From: Eremophila alpestris peregrina | Lineage: Eukaryota; Chordata; Aves; Passeriformes; Alaudidae | Direction: 5' to 3' | DNA length: 64,000 nt | Assembly: GCA_009792885.1 (NCBI GenBank) | Contig: WMCF01000175.1 | Coordinates: forward strand, 255,840 to 319,839 | Part shown: in pieces, positions 1-12,000 of the stretch | Layout: each line of letters begins with the position of its first letter | How positions within the stretch are numbered: the stretch's first letter is position 1 | Made by a program: the position numbers and the translations under genes | The notes under the pieces: model-generated | The model's input: only the letters and a program-made list of their open reading frames with translations | Database searches by the model: none | What the model was told of the DNA's origin: nothing

Positions 1-1420
1 CTTCTTTGGAAGATGCAAAACTCCCAATCTGTATAACATTCCTCTCCTCGCTTCTTCCCCTCACAGTCATTTCTGCTCCATGCCAAAGAGACAAAGTTGA
101 TTTATCTCCTTTTATACTACAGCTGTTCCATGCCTTTAATCACCTTCATCATCCTTTGCTGATCCTTTTTTTTTTTTTTTTGGTGATAGAGGATTCAGGA
201 CATGGAGGATCATGGAGAAAAAGGGGATTTTTATAATTATCTCCACCCTAGCTTGTTCTGTTATCTACTCCTTCACTAATAATATTTATTCATTTACTAC
301 TTTAACTTTGCAGCTATTTGCAGTGAAAGAACCTCCAAATTCAGAAAAAAGCGTCCCAAGAGCAGAACAAAATCCAAAACTAATAATGTTTTTGCATTCT
401 GCCAGTGTTGCAGGAAACAAGCATTAGGCTTCAGAGACAGGAAAGAGCCTGCAAAACCTCTCAAAATCTCAAAACAGATGCTTCCAAAACTTTTCTTAAA
501 CCAGAGCAGCAGAGCAAGGAATTAACCACATCCCTGGCTGTGCATGTGCCTTCCTCCACCCTCTGAAGATGGTTTTTGGTTTAAAAAAAAATCAAATAAA
601 TACATACACATACCTAGGTCACCTGTATTTATTATTTCCTCATGCAGCACCAGCCAAGTGACCCCTAAGGAGGTGCAGAGAAAATGACCTGGTTTTTTGT
701 TAGTAACCAGTTGTGCTCCCCAGCCTCACTGACCTTGCAAAACACACCTGATCCCTGCTCAACACACCTGGGTTTCCTCTTTTCATGTGCAAACAGTCCC
801 CACAGTTCTGTGCCATTAATACACACAGTACACCCAGGGGCAGAGCTGTAGCTTCAAACTCCTGCTGGGACACAGGAGTTTTTTTTTTTTTTTGCCTGTT
901 TTCAACATCTCAAACTCACAGGATGACAACACAGGATTGCTTTGAAGTGTCCATTTGCACCCCACCTCAAATTACCACAGAGAAGTATTCCCTGGCTGAG
1001 TATCAGAATTCTCCAGATAACACTAAACAACCAGAGCAACAACATGGAAAAAATTGGTGGGTTTTTGTTGTTTTACAGACAAACAGAGAAGGAGATTCCG
1101 ATTTAGCATGACTTCTACAAGGATGGGGCCTCTTGCACAAGCAAGAAGCAGAGGGACACAAACAAAAACTTGCTGTTTTATTAAGCTCGCTTATCTAAGT
1201 TTTTAGACTTGCTTTTTGCAAGGTTGTGGTGTAAAAATAAAGCTGTTCCATGGGGCAAAAAAAGTCAGGTACTCCCACTGCATGGTTTTGGATGCTGGAA
1301 CAGAAAGGAAGGACTTGTGATGAGAACTGGACTGAAATGACCATCCAGAACTCCACCTTGAGAAGAAAAACAACACACAGGTCCACAAAAAACAGAGTTT
1401 CTTGGATATTCCACATGGAA
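1..1420. other. Non-genic stretch
   Basis: Poly-T runs at about 166-181 and 881-894 and an AT-rich patch near 577-612. No exon, RNA gene or recognised transposon. Confidence 0.6.
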
Positions 1421-1590
1421 TTTCAGGAGGAATTGCTTCACTGAAAAGGGTGCTCAGGCCTTGGCAGGGGCTGCCCAGGGAGGTCTGGAGTGCCCATGGC
1501 TGGAGGTGGCACTCAGGGGACAAGGTGAGCATGGGGCACAGGGTGGACTCGATGATCCCAGAGGTCTTCCCAACCCTGATGATTTTATGA
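1421..1590 (+). mobile_element. CR1 LINE 3' fragment
   Basis: TTTCAGGAGGAATTGCTTCA followed by GGGTGCTCAGGCCTTGGCAG and ending GACTCGATGATCCCAGAGGT...CCAACCCTGATGATT, the end of CR1 ORF2 plus its short 3'UTR, sense orientation. Related to the GC-rich copies at 6.4, 33.4, 48 and 53 kb but more diverged. Confidence 0.85.
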
Positions 1591-3216
1591 GGCCATGAAT
1601 TCCAGGTTTCAAAAGAGCTCCCCCTTGTAAAATTCAAACCACATATCTGTGGGCTGTGAAACAGCATTCCTGTGCTGGGGGCCACTCCTCAGGCAGCAGG
1701 TTGTTGGCAGCTCTGTCCCACTCTTTTTCCAGGGAGTCACCTCTCTGCAGACCATCTCTCCACAGCTTTCCACAGTTTTCCATCTTCCTGCCCTGCCCAT
1801 GTCCTCAGGGGTTCTGAGCACACAACTCATGTGCCGGCTTTCAGCAACCCAACACAAACCTTGTGCTGAGTGTTACTGGAGTAGAAGAAAAATCATTTAG
1901 AGAAACAGCAGCAACAAGAGAGCTCCTTGCTTTATCTCCTCTGCACACAGCTTTTCAACTCCCAGCTATGAAGGAGCTGGAGACAGAAGAGACATCCCTG
2001 CAGCTGCTGACAGGTAAGTTTATTTCAGCTTCAGCACAAGCATTTAAAGATGAAAGAGCACAAGGAGGGTGCTGAAAGACAACTGACAGCTTGAGGAGTA
2101 CGCACTGGTTTTCAAATCGTTCCTGTGATGTAGGGTAATGCTTGTGATCACAGCATTCACTGGGAATTAGATCATCCATTTAGCAGCAAGTTTGCTTGAT
2201 CAACTGTCTGGGGACTTCAAACAGATCAGCAAAACTGCAGAGCTGGAGACAGTGTCTTGGTATTCAGCTGCCTTCCCTGAGAAGCTTCACAGGGACCAAA
2301 ACACAGGCAGGGAAATCACAATAAAACATCAGAGCAAGGTGATGCTGCCCCTGGGTTTGGGAAGCAGCACTAGGGCAGGGCACTCCTGCTGCCACAGACC
2401 ACCAGCACCACACAGGGAGCTTAATCAGCTACTCTGGATCAGCACCAGCACCCACAAAACACCTGAAGCCACCCCATTAACATCTCCTAATAGTGACACA
2501 GCCTTGGTGCACAGCCTGTTCCTCACCTCTCTGCCTTTCTGGATGTGCCACACACAGCTCAGGGAGCTCCCCAGGCTGCAGCAGCTTTCCAAGGAACTCC
2601 TAGCAAAGCTTGGGGAATTCAGTGATGTGCCAGTGTCTGGAGATGCTGGGAGGATGCTCCACAATGCAGGGAAGGGCAGGGAGGAACCTGGAGGTGGGAG
2701 CATGCCCTGGACAGGAGCATATTTAAACCAGGATGCACACATGATTTGAACATCTGGAACACTCACACAGGACTCTGGTGACAGAGCAGACATCCTGTGC
2801 TGTGACTATAAAACCCCTCAGCATATTCATACCAAATATTTCACCCAGGATTTGCTGTATATTTATCCCTGCCCAGCAAAATATGTGAGATGTAACTTTT
2901 TGTCTTCGTAAGTAGTACATGAAATTCTGTCAAAACAATTGCTGATAGCCTTTCAACTCCTCACTGGGAATGGGGACAGCAGAGGCAGGACAGCACAGGT
3001 CAGGGAAAAAGCCTTGTTGTTTTCATGCCTCTTGCAAACACAGAGGAAAACATTTAAGGAGTGAAGTGAAACAAAGCATCTTGTCCAAGAATCCCAATAA
3101 TTGTATTATCTGCTAAACAATAAAAGTGCAGAAACTGGAGTCATTTTAAGCAAGTGCATCTGTCATTAAAATAATGAACAAATGAGTCAGTGCTTATCCA
3201 GTAAGAGATATTTAAA
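1591..3216. other. Non-genic stretch
   Basis: Unique sequence; nothing recognised on either strand. Confidence 0.6.
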
Positions 3217-3744
3217 AGAATCACAGAAAGGTTTGGGTTGGAAGGGACCTTAAAGCCCATCCAGTGCCACCCCTGCCATGGCAGGGACACCTCCCACTGT
3301 CCCAGGCTGCTCCAAGCCCCAATGTCCAACCTGGCCTTGGGCACTGCCAGGGATCCAGGGGCAGCCCCAGCTGCTCTGGGCACCCTGTGCCAGGGCCTGC
3401 CCACCCTCACAGGGAACAATTCCTGCCCAATATCCCATCCAGCCCTGCCCTCTGGGAAGCCATTCCCCCTTGCCACTCCATCCCTTGGAAAGAGTCTCCC
3501 TCCGTGTTTCCTGTAGCTCCTTCAGGCACTGCAAGGCCACAATGAGGTCACCCCAAAGCTTCTCCTCTCCAGGCTGAACACCCCCAGCTCTCCCAGCCTT
3601 TCCTCCCAGCAGAGCTGCTCCATCCCTCTGCTCATCCTGGAGCCTCCCCTGGGCTCTCTGCAGCAGCTCCAGGTCTCTCCTGTGCTGTGCCCAGGGCTGG
3701 GGCAGCTCTGCAGGTGGGGTCTCACCTGAGCACAGGGGCAGAGG
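3217..3744 (-). mobile_element. CR1 LINE fragment, about 530 bp
   Basis: Begins AGAATCACAGAAAGGTTTGG (3' end of the element read on minus) and continues through GGTTGGAAGGGACCTTAAAG, the CTTCTCCTCTCCAGGCTGAA block and CAGGTGGGGTCTCACCTGAG. Close relative of the plus-strand copy at 49.9-50.6 kb. Confidence 0.93.
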
Positions 3745-4895
3745 GTTTCATTCAGCACAGGAACAGAGCCTGTTCCACCCATCCAAGGACTGAGGCTGGG
3801 GGAAAACGACTGACTGATAACCCAGGCTCCCAAAAGGCACAAACCCAGGGGTGTCTGTGGCTCCTGGGGTGCAGACCAAGAGGTCCCTTAAATCTCTCGG
3901 CATGGTTTGAGCACAGCTCTGCTGATTGCAAAGAAAGCAGAGAGCAAAACAAGATTAGAGCTCAGCGAGACAGCGTGCCCCTCGTGAATCCAAATAAACA
4001 AGACATTTTGAACTATTTCCAGCATGACTTCAGCACAAAACAACATTTGCACGTCAGTGTAATAGCTGATGTTTTAACTGCTTGCTAAGGGAGCAGTCAC
4101 GCACTGCAGCCCTGAGCTCAGGCGGCTGCTCAGCCTTCAAAGGAAGCAAAAAGAGCTGCAAAAGAGCAGCTCCGCACTTGAAAGGCTTTCAGAGGAGCAC
4201 TAAATGTATTTATGTTCACTCTTCCACCCAAGGAGAACACGGCCTGTCCATCCCCACATGCCTGGGGTGGATGATGAGACACTTGGAAGGAGCTGGGATG
4301 GCAGCAGCCATCAAATCCCAGCTGAAACCTCCCAGGTTCCAGAGGCAGGGAGAAAAGGGAGCCAAGCCAAGGGGCACAAGTCCAGAGGATGCAACACAGG
4401 AGGGGAAAACCCATTTTCCCTTTGAACCTGTGCAAGGACTGGTGACACACCCTCCTCACAGGAAATCCTATTACTGGGGGCCCTAAGCCATGAATCAATC
4501 CCAGAGTCATTCAGAGCCAGCCTCGGGACAAAGGAACAGTCAGATGCTAATTCGGGCCACAAAGCTGGAGAGGGAACGTTCCCTCTTTGGATTAAGGATT
4601 AATCATCAGCAGGTACAGCCTATTTTCATTAACTGCAGCCATTTCCTGCTAGCATATCCTTTCCATTTTCCAGGAAACACGGGAGCAGCTCCGTGTCTGA
4701 AGGCAAATAAATTAGGAGACAAGAAGGAAATTATCCACAGCTCCCAGAACAAGCCAAGCCATTGAATAAGCAGCTAGAAAACCTACCAACACCCAGTTTG
4801 ATTGAGCCAACAAACTGAACACAGGGTATATAAAAATCTCTGCTCCAACATTCCATTAAACCTTCAGTTTTGTGTAAGTGCCAAAGATGTCATTG
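3745..4895. other. Non-genic stretch
   Basis: Unique sequence between two CR1 pieces; nothing recognised. Confidence 0.6.
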
Positions 4896-5040
4896 CCTGG
4901 AGAGGCTGTGGATGCCCCGTGCCTGGAAGTGCCCAAGGCCAGGCTGGATGGGGCTTGGAGCAGCCTGGGACAGTGGAAGGTGTCTCTGCCCATGGCTGTG
5001 GGCTTTAAGGTCCCTTCCAACCCAAACCATTCCATGATTT
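4896..5040 (+). mobile_element. CR1 LINE 3' fragment
   Basis: CCTGGAGAGGCTGTGGATGC to AAGGTCCCTTCCAACCCAAA then CCATTCCATGATT; sense 3' terminus. Confidence 0.9.
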
Positions 5041-5302
5041 TTTGTCATTTTCCTTGGAGTATTCCCTGTTTCCTTAGTGCACCATCACTCCATTCCATGG
5101 GAGGAGGCAGCAGCACATCAGACTGGATTCAGGCATTCCTGGGGGATTGCATGGATTCACCCTTCACTCTTCTTGCTCTCAGGACACAACCTGTGCCCTC
5201 AGTGCTTGTAGCAAAACCAGCCAGGCACATCCTGCAGCATCCTCTAAACATCCCCACTTCTCTGGGATAGTTTTGATGAATGCATCTGGAAAAAGCTGGG
5301 AG

Positions 5303-5365
5303 GAATCATCAAACCATTTAGGTTGGAAAAGACCTCCAGGAACACTGAGTCCAACCCCCTCAGCC
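5303..5365 (-). mobile_element. Short diverged CR1 fragment
   Basis: AATCATCAAACCATTTAGGTTGGAAAAGACCTCC...GAGTCCAACCCC is the reverse of a CR1 3' end of the GGTTGGAAAAGACCT type. Confidence 0.7.
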
Positions 5366-6401
5366 AGCAGCAACTTCAAGCTCAGGCTTGCAGCTAAACA
5401 AACCAAAGGTGTCACGTAAAAAGCCAATGTCACAACGGAGGACACAAAAACCCCCTACATGATTCATAAATTCCCCCAAAGGTGCTTTTACGTGCATAAG
5501 ACAACACCCAGAAACCAGGAACCACTTGTAACAAAGATCATTTGAAATTCACGGGGTGGTGAGCTTTTGTGTTTGATGGATTTTTGAGTTTGTGGGATTT
5601 TTTTTTGGTGGTGATACTTTGCTCATTTTCTATTTAAACATCTGCTCTAGCCAACTGTTGCTCACTTAACTGGGAGCTCTCACTACTGAGTGTTCTGCAC
5701 TGGAATTTACTGTTACCCATTCCAAGCTCTTGCTGTATTCACACACAATTCTATTCCTCAGCAAACAACTCAAGCAGGAATATTTTCACAAGACTGCACA
5801 TATGCTCTCTTCCCATGGAGCTAAATTTGGTAGGTATGAGCACACCTGGCTGTAACAAACTGAAACAAAAATCACTGAGACACAGGAACTGAGTTCCAGG
5901 CATAAACCCCTGCCTTCCACTGCTTTAAATAGTCCCTGTTGCACTGTGATCACACAGCAATCAGTGTTTGCTTTGCTCTCTGAGCCCAGGGTTTCTCCTT
6001 CATAGCCACTGAAATTCAAGTTTCAAACAGAATTCAGCGAGCAGCTCTGTCAAGCACATTCCGTGCCAAGCTGGAGGATGAGTATATTTATATAACAAAA
6101 GGCTTCCTGGATTATTTTAAGGCTCAAGTTCTGCAAAGGGAACAATTGACGAAAGGGATGTTTCTGCTTTGTTTAAAAAAAATAATACTCTAACCAAGAA
6201 GGGAAAAAAAAAAAGTCATTGAAGAGACAGCAGTGCCTTGATATTCCAGTGTGAGATCCCTGGATCACAGCAGAGTCATCCCTGAGCTCTCTGACCCCAT
6301 GAGTACAGAACCTGTGCTGTCACAGACTGAGATAAATACAGGAAAAACCAGAGGCCACAGACACCTGCAAGTGAATACCTGCACATAAATGACAAGCTGT
6401 G
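5366..6401. other. Non-genic stretch
   Basis: Unique sequence with A-rich patches at about 6,175-6,215; nothing recognised. Confidence 0.6.
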
Positions 6402-6858
6402 CCACAGAATCCCTGAATTATTTTGGGCTGGCAAATCCCTCCCAGCCCATGGAGCCCCAGCTGTGCCCCATCCCCACCTTGTCCCCAGCCCAGAGCACTC
6501 AGTGCCACCTCCAGCCCTTCCTTGCACACCTCCAGCCATGGGCACTCCAAAGCTCCCTGGGCAGCCCCTGCCAAGGCCTGAGCACCCTTTCCATGCACAA
6601 ATTCCTGCTGCTGCCCAAGCTGAGCCTGCCCTGGCACAGCCTGAGGCCCTTTGCCCTTGTGCTGTCCCTGTTCCCTGGCAGCAGAGCCCGACCCCCCCTG
6701 GCTGTCCCCTGCTGGCAGGGACTTGTGCAGAGCCACAAGGTCCCCCCTGAGCCTCCTTTGCTCCAGGCTCAGCCCCTTTCCCAGCTCCCTCAGCCTCTCC
6801 TGGGGCTCCAGCCCCTTCCCCAGCCCTGTGCCCTTCCCTGGACATGCTCCAGACCCTC
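6402..6858 (-). mobile_element. GC-rich CR1 copy, 3' part (split element)
   Basis: From ACAGAATCCCTGAATTATTT through the GC-rich block shared with 33.4, 48 and 53 kb, ending near GACATGCTCCAGACCCTC. Translated on minus it shows the CR1 ORF2 C-terminal pattern (for example GRLSLGSSRNLCMERVLRP). The 5' continuation of the element resumes only at about 7,134 after a block of foreign sequence. Confidence 0.9.
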
Positions 6859-6890
6859 AAAGCCCTTCCTGGACTGGAGAACAGAGTTGT

Positions 6891-7120
6891 GTTTTCAGAT
6901 TTCTGGTGGTATTTCTTACAGATTCTGTGGAAAAGCCACTGAACAGCTTAATGATTCAGCCTTTGAGATCCAGAGAGATGCAGTATTGGGACAGCCACAG
7001 GAGAGAGCCTAAACCAAATTTCACTAATTCTCAGTACACCTCCCCTCTAGCTCTTCAATCAGTCACAGAGCTTTCCAGCACAGATCAAACCCAACAAAAC
7101 CATGACAAATCTCAGGAGAT
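6891..7120 (+). repeat. Dispersed duplicate block, copy 1 (contiguous)
   Basis: About 230 bp matching 7,674-7,803 and then 8,098-8,195 in the same order and orientation, without the 295 bp that separate those pieces. Shared stretches include TTTCTTACAGATTCTGTGGA and CCCCTCTAGCTCTTCAATCA. It lies between the two halves of a CR1. Confidence 0.85.
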
Positions 7121-7133
7121 TTGCACATCTCTC

Positions 7134-7210
7134 CCAGCCAGAGAGCCCTGGAGGGCCCAGAACTGGACACAGAGGGCCAGCACAGAGGGACAATCACTGC
7201 CCTGGGCAAA
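7134..7210 (-). mobile_element. GC-rich CR1 copy, 5' part (split element)
   Basis: GGGCCCAGAACTGGACACAG and GGCCAGCACAGAGGGACAAT match the reverse of the CR1 at 45.72-45.80 kb. The first about 20 bp (GCCAGAGAGCCCTGGAGG) match that copy in the opposite, sense orientation, indicating a small inversion at the junction. An 18-bp stretch present in the 45-kb copy is missing. Confidence 0.75.
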
Positions 7211-7673
7211 GGGAACAACCCAACAAACACAGACCCAAGCACACCTGGATTGAATCTTTTCCTTTTAGCCCAGAGCAGAGCAGCCTCCTGCACTGCACCT
7301 GTTGATGTTCAACCCTGATTACAGCTGCATTAAACTTTAAGTAATAGACTGCTGCATTATTCATCAGGGCTGTGGACTGGATGCAGAGCAAACAGAAGCT
7401 GAATCAATCCAGTGACAGGAGCTTCGGGTGTCTGCTCAAAGTGCCTCCTGCTCCCAACACTGATGCACTTGGAGAAGGGTGGGGAAAGCAGGAATTTTTC
7501 ACAACTGCTGTAAACAAGCCTTGATATTACAGTTTGTCCAGAACAGCTCTGACACACAGGCAGCTTTCAGAGAGCAATAACTGCAAAAACCTGCTTGTAA
7601 TTCACCTGACCTGTGACATGCAGAAAAATAATTTCCCTCAGTTCCAGCAGCCTTGGTGATTAGTCACAGCATT

Positions 7674-7803
7674 TTTCTCAGGGTTTCTGGTGATATTTCT
7701 TACAGATTCTGTGGAAAAGCCACTGAACATCTTAATTATCCAGCCTTTGAGATCCAGAGAGGCAGTATTGGGACAGTCACAGCAGAGAGGTTAAACCCAA
7801 ATT
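7674..7803 (+). repeat. Dispersed duplicate block, copy 2 left half
   Basis: Matches the first half of 6,891-7,120 at about 90% by eye. Shared stretches include TTACAGATTCTGTGGAAAAG and CAGCCTTTGAGATCCAGAGA. Confidence 0.85.
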
Positions 7804-8097
7804 TTCCAAAGACAAATGTGCTCAGGGCACCTGCAGGGAGAATTCAGCTGCATTAGGAAGAATCACAAATGAAAGCTGCTTTTCTCCTCTGTCTCCCACC
7901 ACAGCCTCTCACAATCAGCCAGTTAAGGCTCACTAATATTCCAGAACATTTTTGGGAAAAAGGCAAAAGGTTTCCCAAATAGGAATGGGAGACTTGGTTC
8001 ACTCAAGCTGCTGGACACTGGGGCTGCACACAAACAAATAACAGCTTTTAGAACACATTTCCTCAGAATCTTTACACCCAAAACTCCAGTTTTATTT

Positions 8098-8195
8098 CCT
8101 GATTCTCACTACACCTCCCCTCTAGCTCTTCAATCAGTCACGGAGCTTTCCTGCATGGATCAAACCCAACAAAACCACGACAAATCTTAGGAGAT
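8098..8195 (+). repeat. Dispersed duplicate block, copy 2 right half
   Basis: Matches the second half of 6,891-7,120 (CTACACCTCCCCTCTAGCTC and AAACCCAACAAAACCA). The 295 bp between the halves show no recognised element. ATTT(T)CC occurs at both edges, allowing either a microhomology deletion in copy 1 or an insertion in copy 2. Confidence 0.85.
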
Positions 8196-8940
8196 GATTT
8201 CAGCAAATCCTCACACAGCTTCAGAGGATTACTGAAAGACAAAAACACAACTACAAGAAGCAATGAAGGGCACACACCCCATTTATTCTCTCTTTTCAGG
8301 TCATTTATCTAGTCAAAGCCAGAGCTGGGAACAGAACACAGATATTCCAGCCCCCATTCTGGTTGTGTACACAATAAATCACTCCAGCTTCCACAGAAGG
8401 GCAGAGATTTCCTTAAAAGAAGGTTTTGGGAGCATTTCTCCACACAAGAATACATCTGTATCTTCAAATTTTGCTCTTAGTCACCCTTCCCTGGAAGCAG
8501 GCAGAAGGAACTGATCTAAGGCATCTTTCAGCTGTCTTTCCCTAAGATTGTACAGTTTAATGCTGGAGTTAATTTGTGAAATACCCAAAATGTCCAAAAC
8601 AAGAACCTGCCCCAGTTCAGGTCAATGAATACACCACTCCAAAACACACCTGCTTGAAAGTGCAAAATGCAAGATGCACTGGCCTACCTGAAATTGCTTT
8701 TCTAGCACTGGATGCATCAGGTTAGAAGCTCATTTTGAACAGGAGAGTCCAAGTTCAGACCTGCTGCTGGCAGCTTCTCACGGAGTCATGAGAGTCACTG
8801 TTAACAAAACACCAAACAAATAAAAATAAGGACATTTACGAGGCAGAGCTAACAGCAAGCCTTCATTACAGCATCAGGAGTTGTCAGAGTGACCTCAAGG
8901 TCTCACAAGAGTTGGGATATACAGGAAAGGCCATGCTGAC
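8196..8940. other. Non-genic stretch
   Basis: Unique sequence right of the duplicate block; nothing recognised. Confidence 0.6.
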
Positions 8941-9080
8941 ATAGAATGGTTTGGGTTGGAAGGGACCTCAAAGCTCATCCCATTCCACCCCTGCCATGGG
9001 CAGGGACACCTTCCACTATCCCAGGCTGCTCCAAGCCCCCTCCAGCCTGGCCTGGGGCACTTTCAAGGATGGAGCAGCTG
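8941..9080 (-). mobile_element. CR1 LINE 3' fragment
   Basis: ATAGAATGGTTTGGGTTGGA to GGATGGAGCAGCTGC, reverse of the CR1 3' end. Confidence 0.92.
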
Positions 9081-12000
9081 CATTTTAAAAACAGTATTTC
9101 CCACAGGATTCAGAAAGAGAGAATATCCTTGTGTCCAAACAGGCCTAGATGAGGTCTGGAGGAGACCACCACCCCCAGAACAATGTGGGTCTCCTGCTGC
9201 CAGAAATGGGCTGCTGACCACCCTCCTACACCCAGAGCACCTTTCCTTAACTACAAGAGCAATCCAGACAACTCATGGGACACACATTGCCCACATGGAG
9301 CCCCAGCTAAAGAAATGAACCTCCCTGTTTTCTTTGAAGGGAGCTGCTGAAGTGACCCTGGCTCTGAACTCAGCATCACACAAGGTGTGATTGGGGGGAG
9401 CAAAGGAGGAAGGCTGGAAGCCTTTTCTGACAGGCTCCAAGATAACCAGGATCGTTTAGGAGAGAGAGGAAAAACCAAAGAGAAGCAAACCCAAAATGCT
9501 CGTGGTCAAAATCCTCAGGTGGCAGCAGCCAGGGACCAGGTTCCTGCCCATCCCTGTGCCCATCTCTTGCACTGCCAAAGGGAGCCAGCAGCAGCACACA
9601 AAGCACTCATCCTGCCCTGGGAAGCAAAGCCACTCTTCATCCCATCCCTACAGCCTCCAAGGGACACAAAACCAGGGTGGAGACAGAACAGAACCAGCCC
9701 TGTGCTCCACAGGGCTCTTCCAATTCAGCTTTCACTCTCAGGTAAAGGAAAACCAGAGGTCTCCCTGCTCCATTCACATTAGTGAGAAAACTGCAACTCA
9801 TACATTTCCACTCAATACCAGTTGGGGAGGAAGGGGGAATAAAGAAACCTAATTTTGTTTGTTGAAGCAGCACCAAACCCAAGGAGCTGTGTGCCAGGAA
9901 ACAAACAGCTGGAAGCCTGGTAATTCTGCTTTCTTGGGTCTCCTTTTCAGCTCCATTTAGGATTGCTTGGAAATTTCCTTCTGACTTTGTACACTGCCTC
10001 ACCTTCAGGAATAATGCACCTGAGAGCTGTGGGGAGGGCTACACCAGGCACCTCCACCTGCAGGCCACAAGATTCCTCTGTGCCACAGGCTGGAAGTCAA
10101 ACAGCTTTTGTCCATCTGGACAGAGCCATGGGAAAGCCAGGCAAAGCCTTGCCAGCCTCCTGCCCTGCCAGCTGTGGAATGATGAGAGGTGTCACCCAAC
10201 CCAAGAAGGCTGTTTCCATGGGTAACTGGCCATTATCTCACAGGAGCAGCCCTCCCAAACTTATCACATGCCTTCTCTGCAGTTTCCTGAGCCCCCAAAA
10301 GCCACCCCAGTGCTGAGAGCCTGAGCCAGAAAGGAAGCCAGCCCAGGGAAAGCTTCACACCCTGCCCCCTCTTCCAGGCATGCCAGCTCCCATGGATCCC
10401 AGAGCACACACTGGTGCTCAGACAGACACACACATTTTGATGAGTGAGCTGTGAATCAGCAGCATTTGCTGTGAGCACCTCGAGAATCCCGAGATGCTCC
10501 CTCCCTCCCTCTCCAGCACAGGGCACACAGAGCCTGCAAGGACACGTTCCCTGCCACATCCAGGATCGTTTCCTGGGCTGCTGGAAAGACAGGAGGAGCA
10601 ATTCAGTGACACTTTGGGTACTGGCAGCTCTGCTGACAGCAGGACTGCATGGCAAGGTCTGATTAGAGCTCTTTGCTGTCTGTCCTGTGGCACACACAGC
10701 ACTTCCTTGTGTTATCTGCCAAACTGCAACGCTGCTAATACACTTCTGAGAAAACAGGAGGTCTATCTTCCCCAAAGCAAGGAGCCTGGATGCCAAATTC
10801 CTCCCTCCTCTGAGGGAGACCCTTCTGCTTGCAGAGCCCTGGCTGCTGCTCTGCTGGGGGATGAGCCGTGGGTTCAGCTGTTTCCCTAAGCTCAGTATCC
10901 CTGTGGAAAGGTTCAGCTCCTGGAGCTGCCAAGTGATGCCAAGGGGCAGCACGAGAGCAGCCTGCTGCTATTTCAGCATCTCATGTGACAATGCTCAGCT
11001 CTGGCTGTGCCACTCTGCGTGGCTCTGACAGCCAAAGCATTTCCTTTGTGCAGGAGCAGCAGCTGAGAAGAAATTCGGGAGGTTTTGATGCTGTGAAGAT
11101 GAATGAGTGAAGTTACTGCCAGCCCTGCTCTCCGTGTCACAGCACAGCTCAGAACCACCAGGCAACAGGACCCAAACAGCTCCAGAGCTCTGCTGGCTGA
11201 TTCCCAGAATATTCCCCACCTTCCAGCACCTGGTCTAACACTGAGTGGGAGCTCCACCTCTGCCTGATGCATCTGGAGATGTTACAGCCAGGGCAGACCT
11301 GCAGGATTCCCAGATTCTCTCATTAATATTCAGATGTTTTCCAGGTGAATGCTCCCATCTTTATGACCCATGTGGAATTACAAGCAAGCCAGGATTCAGG
11401 CCACATCTGAGAGCTGAGGGCCACTTTTGGACACTTCACAGAATTCTTTGTGCTGTTCCTCAGTGAAGCTTTTGGAGCTGAGGATTCTCCTGTGTCTTTT
11501 CCTTCCCACTTCCCACATCCACACAAGCAGCACCATGGCAAAAAAGCACCCAAGCTCTTGTTTTACTGTCTTGTTCCATTTAACCAGCAAGGATCAGGAG
11601 TGTCTGTGAGGGCTGGATTAACCAGCTGAAGACTGCTGCTTGGAGAAGGCACCCCCAAGACTGGAGCAGCATCTTCATTTCACACCCTGGCACTGGGTGT
11701 TTCCATATTTCACTGCTTTTGTTTGCACCATTTCACCAGTACTGAAGCACTCTTAAAAATACTCTGGAGAAATTCAGCCTAAATAGATCACTCACACAAG
11801 TTCACCAAGCCAGTTTGCTTGTGAATTGAAGAAATCAAATTAATTGATTTAGAGACAACGTAAGGGATTTGGAGAGGACGTTTAGCTGATGTCTAAGATG
11901 TCATTTTAATCCTCCTCACAGTTAATTCTTTGAGTGTAGGGAGCCAGTAAAATTTGTGGTGCAGCCCTTACACAGAAAAACATCTCCACAGGCGTGCTAA

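Noticed and set aside
6276..7253. Pro-rich plus-strand frames around 6.4-7.2 kb
   Set aside because: The same peptides recur at 33.5, 48.0 and 53.3 kb because they are antisense CR1.
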